Of a stretch of DNA of 64,000 nt, positions 23,000 through 33,600 are shown piece by piece (positions within the stretch are counted from its first letter, which is position 1; every line of letters starts with the position of its first letter). The notes beneath the pieces are model-generated. The model was not told the origin of the DNA. It was given only the letters and a program-made list of their open reading frames with translations, and did no database searches. A program made the position numbers and the translations under genes. Source of the DNA: Ambrosia x helenae (lineage: Eukaryota; Streptophyta; Magnoliopsida; Asterales; Asteraceae); assembly GCA_030844895.1 (NCBI GenBank), contig CM061225.1, positions 98,929,188-98,993,187 on the forward strand, given 5' to 3'.

Positions 23000-24184
23000 T
23001 GACGTGCTTGTCGTGGTACACGTAAAATTTCCCAATTACAACTAAAGATAGTGGTAAGAAGGGTATCGAACACAGGGAGTTTGTGGAAAATGTGAGAATT
23101 AAGGTTTTGTAATTAAACTACTATTTAACAACTAAGAAAAATAAAGATCAAAGATTGTTTGTTGGTTTTGATTTAGATTCAAGAAAAGTAAACTAAATTG
23201 ATGAATTGAAATAAGATTGTGTTTATCAAATTGAGAAAGCAATGACCATCCCTGGATCCATTTCCCTTGAATCTTTATGCCAAAAGTCTCACTAGAAAGA
23301 GTTACATGGACATAACTCGTATTTGAACAAGTGTTGTGATAAAAGGGAACAAAGTACTCGGATTATATTAATGCGAGGTTGTTTCCCGATGACCAATTAC
23401 TCAATTATCCAACCCAAATCCTTCCCGCAATATCCCGATTGTTAGCAACACCAAGAACATGCAATCAAGAAGAGAAATTGATAAATTAAATAACCACTAC
23501 AACCAAATGTTCAAATACCATAACAATTCAACAAAGCATACCAAATTGTTATTCTAGAAATCATAAGACAAACACATAAATAGTTCAAAGAAAACTTCAC
23601 CAAGGATGACCATTAAAGGTTTAGCCAAGCATCACCAAATGGGTCATCATAATCTTCAATCTATTGTTCATGTGAATCAAAGATAATAACCTAATGATTA
23701 GCAATGTTCTTCAACCTTGTTTTCTGCCCAAAATCGCCCCTAGAATGCTAAGGAACGTTCCCAATTCGAAGATGATCAAAAGTCTTGCAATAACCACCCA
23801 TTTAATAGGGGAAGTTACAAAAAAGTGCAGAGTCCACCGTACCATACGGTGGTCACCGTATGGTACGGTGGCATCAACAAAACCAACGCCCATCAGGGAC
23901 TGCAATACGGTGGGAATATGTTTGTCAGCCTTCACCGTACCATACGGTGGTGACCGTACCATACGGTGGACCTGACAAAAATCCCAATTTTTCTTCTTTT
24001 GTTTCTTTCAAGCTCCAACTCGTTTCCGGTCCGCTCCCAAGTGCGTTTTTCTTCATTTTTAGCTCCTTAATGCCCCTGCAATCATAGTAACCGTAGTCAC
24101 CCCATTCCAAGCAATAACATGGACAAATGTGGATAAAATAAGCGTTTTAGCACTATAAAAGGGTGTTCTATGAACCACCCGTCA
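23000..24184 (-). repeat. Array LTR 3
   Basis: 1185 bp with the same termini and palindromes as LTR 2. Confidence 0.9.
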
Positions 24185-26998
24185 CATCCCCACACTTACC
24201 CATTGCTTGTCCCAAGCAATCTACCAAAATCACTTTTACGCAAAATGATCATTTTTAAATCAAGCATTAACGTGCAATCCATATACTAACCCGTCCTTAA
24301 CACCCGAATCAACACACCCCTCACAGTTTCTCTCCTCTCGGTGACAACTGAAAACTAGCAATTCAGAGCTAGGCACACAAAAGGCAAATAAATGAGTGCG
24401 CAACCATAAGCTTGTACCTGAATCAACCCTCCTCTTACACGCTAAACATAAGTGCAAATCAAAGGGGCTTGTCGGGTTGTAATGTGGCTAAGTGTAAAGG
24501 TAGGGAAAAGGGTATATTTTTAGTAGCGCATAACTTTACCCGGTCTTTTATTACACAACGACACACACACATAACTAACACACGCAAACACAAATACGAA
24601 CACAACTATAATAGATATCACATATAAACTTCCTCTCTTTTTTTTTCTTTTCCTCTTTTTTTTTTTTTTTTTTTTCATCATTTTTCTCAATTTTTTTTTT
24701 TCAATACATCAAGCAATACTAATACATACACGTACGAACACACTCAACTAAAACTTCAACTTATAATACTAACATAACACACTAACACTTTATTTAAACA
24801 CACAAGACCGGGTCAAGTTGGGTATTTATTTAGGGAACTAGCTAAAGGGTTAACAATCGATAGGCTTTTAGGCTCAAAAATGGGCAACTAAATGTCCAAA
24901 CCCCCGCCCCTCTCGCTACCAAGCTCATATATATAATGCATGAGGTCCAACCCCCCAATTCCCACACTCTCACTCAACATAACAAGGCTACCTAGTGCCC
25001 TTATCATCTCTACACTTATGCTCGCTCAAAGATTCAAGTCGCATTCAAGCACAAGTTCTAGTGCACCCCCACCCATTGCCACTCTCACAAGATATATCTA
25101 TATATATTGTTCTATAACTGTGGCTCAAATCTCACCAAGAATAAAAATGGGTTAAGGGTTGCCGGTGTGCCTCTCGAGGTTAGTTCAAGGTGTTCCAATT
25201 CTCACAACGCTACGCTTGATTTTTTTCAAAAATTTTTAAATTCTTCAAAATTTTCCCCCATCCCCACACTTGGGATACATTGTCCCCAATGTGCGGTTTT
25301 TGGAAGGAAACACTCGTACACTCAAACCACAAATTTCTTTTTGTATTTTTTCATTTTTTATTATTTTTTTTTTCATTTGTAAACAACACACCTCCTACTA
25401 CCACAACCCAAAGCAATCATCATCAATCATAACACCACCCAACCACCCATTTCCCGAAACATAAAGAAAAGAAAACAAACATACAACTATGTACAAAAGA
25501 AAACAACCTGGTCAATAATAGCGAGGCTGAGGCGGTCCAAACACGGAGGTCATCAAATCATTCCATTCCCCGAATCCAAATGCCTCGCTACTGCTTCCAC
25601 CTTGATCTGGGGCCTGCTGTTGTTTGTTTATTTTTTTTACCATATATCAAACACGTGTATGAGTCCCTGCAGTTCCTCCCAATCGAGCCGTATAGCATTT
25701 CTTTCGCGGCCGATAAACAAACCTGAAACTAAGACTCAAAAGAAAAATAAAAATATAAAATTCTGGGATGCCTTATACACCGATGGTGTACATATTTACC
25801 CTGCCTGAATGGGGATTGAGTACAGGCGAAATTATCTGATTGCAAGGTAAACTCCAAGCATTCCCAGAAATCAAAAGAGACTTAAAATACAATCTAAAAA
25901 TAAAACAAAATATATAAATATACAAAATGTACAAGAATCATACCTGATGTTCATTCATGGTGGTCTCAAAGAACATTTGCCTACCGAATTTCCGAAGTAT
26001 GCTCGGTAGTTTACATGCCAAATAAACAGATGTTTAAAGATTGGCATGTATAGTGAGCGAATGTTGTTGTGGTGGAACCATCTCATGAGCTTTTCCCCGA
26101 TGTCTTGTAGTCTCACTTTCCGAATATTTGCCTTTGAATCTTCATCCCGAACCTTGTTTATGAGGTTAATCGGGGCGGGATGAGATTTGTGAGAATCTTG
26201 ACTTGTGTCACCTGCATCAATACAAACAACAACCTTTTCCAAATGTAACTCTTCAACAAATGAAGGATTTGGTGTGGTATTAATCTCCACAACCTCATCC
26301 TTAACTTGCGAACAGTTTCTAATATCATCAGGTAAAGGGGAAATAGCCTCGGCTATGTCTATCCTTCTTGATAACATCTTACACTTAAAGCTCAAGTAAT
26401 CAATTCTTTGTTGAATCGAAAGACTAGGTGTTGATAACAACTCTTCGACTTTAGATAATTTATCTTTGATTCGAGCAAGTTGAATTTCCTCCTTGCTTTG
26501 ATATGTAATCTTTGTACGTTCTTCTTCATATGGAGGAATTTGGTATTGATCTTGAGGGTAACCTGAAAATGGTGTCTCTTCGGGTTCATAGTTATAATAA
26601 CTATGATCTGGCTCATCATAATACACCATGTTGTTTCGACAAACATCTTCCCAAGTCGGATAATAATCCTGTACGTCATCATACATGACATCCAATTCAT
26701 ATAATCTCCTCCTAGCGTCTTCAAATTGTTGTCGATACTCAGGGCACTCAAAACGAGTGTGACATGGACTACCACAACCTAAACATGATGAATAGGCTCG
26801 ATCCATAGTATTCTACGCCTGCAAAGGAAAACCTGCACAACTAGAACACCCAAAGTGAAATCTAATAAAATTAAATAACACTTTCATATACCAAATTTTT
26901 TTTTTAAATTTTTTTTTAAAAATAAAATAAAATAAAATAAAAGACAACTAAAAATTAACACATGTTGCGCACAACTCCCCGGCAACGGCGCCAAAATT
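24185..26998 (-). mobile_element. Array internal region 3
   Basis: Nearly identical to region 2. The visible differences are in poly-T length (about 24638-24710) and an AAAGA/AAA change near 26908. It holds the intact ORF at 25955-26806 and a PBS with the full TGGCGCCGTTGCCGGGG sequence. Confidence 0.88.
25955..26806 (-). CDS. 283-residue zinc-knuckle/coiled-coil protein, unit 3
   Basis: The protein is the same as the unit 2 ORF residue for residue as far as I compared. The knuckle is C8, C11, H16, C21, the Tyr/Asp-rich segment follows, and a helical LSKVEELL region and the C-terminal SVGKCSLRPP are retained. Preservation in two adjacent units most simply reflects recent duplication and does not by itself show selection. 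In the array it belongs to the unit whose right-hand LTR is the outermost 5' LTR, so a transcript from that LTR would read this copy first. Confidence 0.8.
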   Translation of the reverse strand: MDRAYSSCLGCGSPCHTRFECPEYRQQFEDARRRLYELDVMYDDVQDYYPTWEDVCRNNMVYYDEPDHSYYNYEPEETPFSGYPQDQYQIPPYEEERTKITYQSKEEIQLARIKDKLSKVEELLSTPSLSIQQRIDYLSFKCKMLSRRIDIAEAISPLPDDIRNCSQVKDEVVEINTTPNPSFVEELHLEKVVVCIDAGDTSQDSHKSHPAPINLINKVRDEDSKANIRKVRLQDIGEKLMRWFHHNNIRSLYMPIFKHLFIWHVNYRAYFGNSVGKCSLRPP

Positions 26999-28183
26999 TG
27001 ACGTGCTTGTCGTGGTACACGTAAAATTTCCCAATTACAACTAAAGATAGTGGTAAGAAGGGTATCGAACACAGGGAGTTTGTGGAAAATGTGAGAATTA
27101 AGGTTTTGTAATTAAACTACTATTTAACAACTAAGAAAAATAAAGATCAAAGATTGTTTGTTGGTTTTGATTTAGATTCAAGAAAAGTAAACTAAATTGA
27201 TGAATTGAAATAAGATTGTGTTTATCAAATTGAGAAAGCAATGACCATCCCTGGATCCATTTCCCTTGAATCTTTATGCCAAAAGTCTCACTAGAAAGAG
27301 TTACATGGACATAACTCGTATTTGAACAAGTGTTGTGATAAAAGGGAACAAAGTACTCGGATTATATTAATGCGAGGTTGTTTCCCGATGACCAATTACT
27401 CAATTATCCAACCCAAATCCTTCCCGCAATATCCCGATTGTTAGCAACACCAAGAACATGCAATCAAGAAGAGAAATTGATAAATTAAATAACCACTACA
27501 ACCAAATGTTCAAATACCATAACAATTCAACAAAGCATACCAAATTGTTATTCTAGAAATCATAAGACAAACACATAAATAGTTCAAAGAAAACTTCACC
27601 AAGGATGACCATTAAAGGTTTAGCCAAGCATCACCAAATGGGTCATCATAATCTTCAATCTATTGTTCATGTGAATCAAAGATAATAACCTAATGATTAG
27701 CAATGTTCTTCAACCTTGTTTTCTGCCCAAAATCGCCCCTAGAATGCTAAGGAACGTTCCCAATTCGAAGATGATCAAAAGTCTTGCAATAACCACCCAT
27801 TTAATAGGGGAAGTTACAAAAAAGTGCAGAGTCCACCGTACCATACGGTGGTCACCGTATGGTACGGTGGCATCAACAAAACCAACGCCCATCAGGGACT
27901 GCAATACGGTGGGAATATGTTTGTCAGCCTTCACCGTACCATACGGTGGTGACCGTACCATACGGTGGACCTGACAAAAATCCCAATTTTTCTTCTTTTG
28001 TTTCTTTCAAGCTCCAACTCGTTTCCGGTCCGCTCCCAAGTGCGTTTTTCTTCATTTTTAGCTCCTTAATGCCCCTGCAATCATAGTAACCGTAGTCACC
28101 CCATTCCAAGCAATAACATGGACAAATGTGGATAAAATAAGCGTTTTAGCACTATAAAAGGGTGTTCTATGAACCACCCGTCA
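26999..28183 (-). repeat. Array LTR 4 (5'-most LTR)
   Basis: It has the same termini as the others and is followed immediately by the GTAGA duplication and the resumed exon of the antisense gene. Confidence 0.9.
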
Positions 28184-28575
28184 GTAGACCCTTGTTTTGT
28201 TGTTTCCTCTGATGAGGAGTCCACTGGGTCTTCTGTAGAAATGGTGGATCCATCGCCTCCGCGTGGTCATAAGAAGAGTGTGCCGCGCTTTCATAAGCAT
28301 AAGGTGTTATCCCAAGCTAAATCTGCTTTTGAGTGCAGGTGGTGAAGGGCCTCTCTTTGGTCAGCGTGATCGGCGTACAGAATCTTCTTCCTTCGCCCCT
28401 GAAGATGATGCGGCTGTGAGTCCGCTGAAGAAGAAGCGGAAGCTGGGTAAGGTCCCCGGCGGGAAGTCTGGGTCTTCCAAGTCTGGCGGAGCCGGACCAG
28501 CGCCGTTTTCTTTGGAGATTAGTCCTCCGCCAGAGCGTCGTCCTCTTATACAGAAGACGTTGAAAAAAGTGACTA

Positions 28576-28652
28576 GTAAGTGGTGTTCTGCCTTCCTTCT
28601 TTCCTTTTGTTATATTGATATTTTTCTAAGTGTTGTCTTGCTTTTGTTGTAG
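28576..28652 (+). other. Intron of Tat antisense gene
   Basis: 77 bp, GTAAGT...TTTTGTTGTAG, T-rich, separating the KKKRK-rich exon from the Ala/Glu/Lys coiled-coil exon. Confidence 0.6.
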
Positions 28653-29862
28653 TTGTTTCTCCGCAAGCTCCGGGTTCCTCCTCCGAGCCAAGTGAGGCAG
28701 AGGTTGCCAAGAAAAGGCGGGAGGAGGAGGCGGCGAAGGCTCGGGCGGATCAAGAGGCAGCTGAGGCCGAGAAGCGGGCCAAGGAAGCTGCTGCCAAGAA
28801 GGCGGAGGAGGAGAGGGTAGCAGCTGAGAAGCTACGTCTGGAAGAGGTGGCCAGGAAGGCTGAGGCCGAGAGAGTGGCAGCTGAAAAGCTGCGTGTTGAG
28901 AAGGAAAAGGCGGAGGCTGAAGCCAAAGCTAGGGCGGAGGAGGAGGCCACCAGGGCTAGGGCGGAGGAGGAGGCCGCCAGGGCTGCCTTCAATCAGGCGC
29001 TTTCTGGCGGTTCTCCTGGAGGTGGTGGTGGTAGCATGCCTTCTGGTGGAAGGTCGAGTGTTGACCGGAGTGACCCGGGTTACTTCGCGGGTGATGTTAT
29101 CTGGCGCCCGCACTGGAGTATCCGGGAGAACTCCCGTTTTGCAAATCCTCTGACAACTGAGGAGTTTGTTTCTCAAGTGGTTCCTCCCAAGGAAAAGGAG
29201 TATCAGGACAGCTTGTCCCGCTCGCAGCTGATTACCGATATCTGCGTTGGGCAGGCTCTTCAGGTTGCTGCTGTGGAGTCATTGAAGCGACGGGATGAAG
29301 AGTTTGCCCGTGATGTCGCCGAGTTCAATGCTCTGCGGTCAGCTCAGGCGCAGCGGGAGGAGAAGCTGAAGTCTGAGGTTGAGAGGTATAGGGACAAAGC
29401 TTACAAGTCTGAGAACAAGATTAAGGTGCTTGAGCGCGATCATGCGCTGGCTCATCAAAGGTGGATCGATGCCTGTCAAGTGACTTACCAAGAGACTATG
29501 AGACTGAAGGATCAGATCCAGGCGCTGAAGAATGAGAATGCCAGGCTGCAAGAGATTGCAGAAGGCCATGTCAAAGTTTTAGCTGATAAGGACTCAATGG
29601 TGGCAGGCTTGCGGTCTGAATTGCGCAACAAGGATGATGAGCTTGTGAGTGCCTCTTCTCAGTGTCCGAGTTGGTGAGTGAGAAGGAAGCGTGGGTGAAG
29701 GAGAAGGCTGCGTTGACGGAGGAGAGGGCTTCTTTAGAGGAATCCTTGACCCTGTCGCAGACGGAGGCGGAAAATGCCAAGACTCTCTTGGATGAAGCCA
29801 ACGTTGCGCAGGAGAAGGCCCAGGATTCTGTCCGTTGGGTGATGACCGAGGGTATCGCCGGG

Positions 29863-29926
29863 GTAAGTATTTTCCTATCTTTCCATGTCATTGTGTATTC
29901 TCCTTCTGATCTTTGTTTTTGTGCAG
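29863..29926 (+). other. Intron of Tat antisense gene
   Basis: 64 bp, GTAAGT...TTTTTGTGCAG. Splicing joins the long coiled coil (VMTEGIAG) to IFKRFWNEPNLGDQVA. Confidence 0.6.
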
Positions 29927-30342
29927 ATTTTCAAGCGGTTCTGGAATGAACCCAATCTCGGCGATCAGGTTGCTGCTATTGCTGCCGCTGCGCGCGCTGC
30001 TGGGGAAGTTGAGGGGTTCGACAGTGGGTTTTACCATGCGCTGAATGGAGGGCGTATAACTGAAAGCGAGCATGATGGTAAACCCAGGGAGAAGGAGTAT
30101 GAAGCTGAACTTCTTAAATTTGAGCAAGTCGAATTCCCCATACTGAAGACAGTGGCGGACTGTAATCAGTATGCTGATCCAGCCGACGCCCTCCGTTACT
30201 TTATTGAAGAATCCGACCGTTTGGGTGCGGAGGCGCAACAGAAGGGGAAGCAAGCAGCAGCTGGTGGGGGGAGACGTCTGGGACCGTTCCGGAGGATACG
30301 GAAGAGCAGCTGGTGGACTTCGAAGAGTCTGAAGAAGAATAG

Positions 30343-30618
30343 GTTGTTTGTTAGGGTGGTTTGTTTCTGTTTTTATTTTGTAAAGCTTGGGGCAGCTTGA
30401 ACGCCCCTTTTTTGATGGGATACTTTTAAGTAATACTATGTTTAACTTTTTGTGTGATGTTTGTTTGGATTTGATTATTGAGTCCGGCGATAGTTATGTT
30501 AAATATCTATGCCTTGAAGACCCGGGGTTCCAGTAGTGCACACCATAAGTTTAAACGGTAAAAACTTCTTAGAATCCAAAAGGGGCTTAGGCATGTGTAG
30601 CCTAAGTGCTTACAAAAA
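30343..30618. other. Convergent intergenic segment of Tat element
   Basis: A 276-bp segment between the 3' end of the antisense gene and the 3' end of pol, which face each other. It should contain the polyadenylation region of the antisense gene. No perfect AATAAA was found. Confidence 0.4.
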
Positions 30619-33600
30619 TTACATGTAACAGAAACGTAACTGTGCCGCGTTCCAAGATTGTGGGACAGGCGTGCCATCTATTTTTTCTAGCGCATAAGCG
30701 CCTTTGCCCAAGATCTCTTGAACTCTGTAGGGCCCCTCCCATGTTGGAGCAAGTTTTCGTTGCTTTTCTGTGTTTGAAGCGATATTATTTCTTAGAACGT
30801 AATCTCCAATGTTAAACTTGTGTAGTTTAACTTTTTGGTTGTAGTAGCGCTCCATCTGATTTTTGTATCTGGCCTCTTTGATGGCGGCGAGCTCCCGCCG
30901 CTCTTCAAGTAGGTCTAAATTTAACCGTAGCTCTTTGTGGTTTTGCCCTTTTTCCGCCATGAGTACCCTCGTGGAGGGGCATCCGATCTCTGTGGGTATG
31001 ACGGCCTCGGAACCGTAGGTTAGGCTGAATGGAGTTTCGCCATTGCTGGTTTTGGCGAGTATGCGATTTGCCCATAGGACGTGCGGAACCTTGTCCACCC
31101 ATCCTGTTCTTTTGGTTCCCAGCCGCTTTTTGATACCTTCGATGATGCTTCGATTTGCTCTTTCGACTTGACCGTTCCCTTGGGGATGAGCTACTGAGGT
31201 GAATATCTGTTGGACACCCATTTGCGCCAGCCATTGCTGCAAGTGTTGGTCAGTGAATTGGGTTCCGTTATCGCTTATGATTTGATACGGCAAGCCGAAC
31301 CTGCATATGATGAATTCCCATATGAATTTTTTGGTGTGTGCGTCGTCTATTTTTGCCAGTGGCTTCGCTTCGATCCACTTTGTGAAGTAGTCGATTGCCA
31401 CTATTAAGAACTTGACGTTTCCCGGCGCTGTGGGAAATGGGCCAACAAGGTCTATCGCCCATTTCTAGAATGGCCACGCCGCTGTGACGGGAACCAAGTC
31501 ATTTTTGGGGCGCAAGGTGTTTGGCGCGTGGCGCTGGCAAGAATCGCACTTGCGCAATTCTGCTACTGCGTCTGGGTGCATACCTGGCCAATAATAGCCA
31601 GCGTTCATTAACTTGGCCACCACCATTCTGGGTCCTGCGTGTAGTCCGCAGGTACCCTCGTGAATATCTCTGATGAGGAAGGAGGTGTCCTCCTTGTCGA
31701 CGCATCGCAGTAGGGGACCCAAGTATGATCGTCGGTAGAGGATTCCCTCTGTTAACTGATAGTGCAAGGCTTTGTGTTGAATTTTTCGTGCTTCCGCCTT
31801 GTTATCGGGTAACGTTCTGGATGTTGTAGATGGGCTTTCTTGTAGTTCAACCCGAACGTTTTTGGCCATGTGGTCAAAGACCGTGGAAGCCATTTTACTT
31901 AATGTGTCGGCGGGTTTGTTCTCACTCCGGTTGATTTGGGTGACCGTGCAAGAAGTGAATTTGCGCATAAGTAGCTTGGCCTGCTGCAAGTATAGGGCCA
32001 TTGTGGCGTCCCTTGCGTCATACGTGCCATTGATGTGTCCAGCTACTAGCAGTGAATCAACGTGTGCTTCGAGGTGGGAAGCTCCCATTTGGTGCGCAAT
32101 GCACAGTCCTGCTAGTAGTGCTTCATATTCCGCTTCATTGTTTGTTGCGGCAAAATCTAACCGAATGGCGTATGTGTATTCTTTTCTGTTTGGGCTGATT
32201 AGTCGCAGACCCGCGCCTGCGCCATCTGTATTTGATGCGCCGTCGGTATAGAGCTTCCAGCCTTCATTTTCGGGCGTTGGTTGTGCGGGGTCTTGCTCGG
32301 CTAAGCATTCAGCAATTTTGTCCGTTGGTATTTCGGTGGCGAAGTCAGCGAGTACTTGTCCCTTGACTGCGGGTCTAGGTTTGTAATTGATAGTGTGTTC
32401 ACCTAGTTTGATTGCCCATTTTGCCAGGCGTCCTGAGGTTTCGGGTTTGCGTAGCACATCGTTGATTCTGTAGTCTGTTAGGACGTTTATTGGGTGGCCG
32501 TGGAAATACCTGCGCAGTCTGCGCGATGCATGGATGAGAGCTAGTACTAGCTTTTCCATTGTGGAGTACCTAGTCTCTGCGTCTAGCAGGGTTCTGCTAA
32601 TGTAGTAGATGGGTGTTTGAACGGTTTCCGGTCTACTAGGAGTACTGCGCCGATTGCCCGCTCTGTTACAGAGAGGTATAGGGTTAACGGCTCTTTGGGT
32701 AATGATGCTGTGAGAGTAGGTAAATTCATAAGACATTCTTTCATTTCTTGAAAAGCCTTTTCCGCCTCAGGGGTCCAGTGGAAATTACTTTTTTTAAGAC
32801 AATTTTTTAGAGTGTCTACAAATGGAAAAGACTTGGAAGCATAATTTGAAAGGAAGCGATTGAGGGCGACGAGGCGTCCCATTAGAGTTTGGACTTCCTT
32901 GATGGATGTTGGTGAAGGCATTCTTTCGATGGCGAGGACCTTGTCTGGGTTTGCGCGGAAGCCATCCCTTGTGACAATAACTCCCAGGAATTTCCCTTCT
33001 TCCATGCCGAAGGAACATTTGCTGGGGTTAAGCTTCATGCGCACCTTTCGCAGTTGATTGAATGTCTTTTGGATGTCTTCCAGCATGTTGTCTTCGTCTT
33101 TGCTTTTGATGACGGGATCATCAACGTATACCTCCAAGCGTACGCCTATCTCGTGGATGAAAGCGCTGTCCATGAGTCGCTGATATGTGGCTCCCGCATT
33201 TTTCAGGCCGAAAGGCATTTTGGTGTAACAGAAGATTCCTGTGTCCGTGCGGAAGGCCGTTTTGTCTTCATCTTCCTTTGCCATTTGGATTTGGTGGTAG
33301 CCTTTGTAGGCGTCGAGGAAGCATTTGAAGCGAATTGGCGCGAGGGAGTCCACCTTTAAGTCGATTTCTGGAAGAGGGTAACAATCCTTTGGACAGGCCT
33401 TGTTCAAATCTTTGTAGTCGACACACATGCGCCATCCGCCCGTCGCTTTTCCTACCATGACTGGGTTGGCTACCCATGTTTGGTAGCGTATTGGACGGAT
33501 GATGCCTGCGTGGAGCAGTTCATTGACTTGTTCGTTCATCGCCTTTGTTTTCTCTGGCCCCATTTTGCGCATCTTCTGAGCGACTGGCTCCACCGATCTG

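Larger units (their letters stand above)
15008..28183 (-). mobile_element. Tandem array LTR-(internal-LTR)x3 of a non-autonomous gypsy-like retroelement
   Basis: Four near-identical ~1185-bp LTRs (15008-16193, 19005-20189, 23000-24184, 26999-28183) alternate with three ~2.81-kb internal regions, giving a period of about 3995 bp. Only the outer edges carry a target duplication, GTAGA at 15003-15007 and 28184-28188, so the whole array behaves as one insertion. Each internal region has a PBS complementary to the tRNA-Asp 3' end next to the LTR, a polypurine tract (AAGTGTGGGGATG on the minus strand) at its other end, and one zinc-knuckle ORF. No protease, RT, RNaseH or integrase is seen, so enzymes must come from elsewhere. 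Primer type and PPT resemble Athila-group elements. The array probably arose by unequal recombination between LTRs. Confidence 0.92.
13994..30342 (+). pseudogene. Tat antisense gene (putative gypsy-type transposon protein, PF04195-like), split by a 13.2 kb insertion
   Basis: The start at 13994 (CACCATGC) gives MPEGSDVGET. After a 1-base loss near 14023 come SKKLIHNTTCKWGEKSF, GAHLALCGFRLPATKFQVDT, GVHVTQVSGFGMLRLVHFE, CCRALDIEPSFERFNVFYLL and LHDWKEKFFYV, then (after a frame change near 14506) VIPVDMPWKVVAE. This matches the plant PF04195 domain. Introns with GT-AG ends are visible at 14728-14799, 28576-28652 and 29863-29926. The exon beginning at 14800 (MSKFDAFLLRDKAPLEW) is cut at 15007 by the array and resumes at 28184 in the same frame (HAGVD/PCFVVSSDEE). 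The C-terminal half has KKKRK basic patches, an Ala/Glu/Lys-rich coiled coil (28700-29000), a long second coiled coil (29300-29860) and an acidic tail ending TAG at 30340. Further 1-base shifts occur near 14656, 28330, 29650 and 30270. Its function is unknown. Confidence 0.8.
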
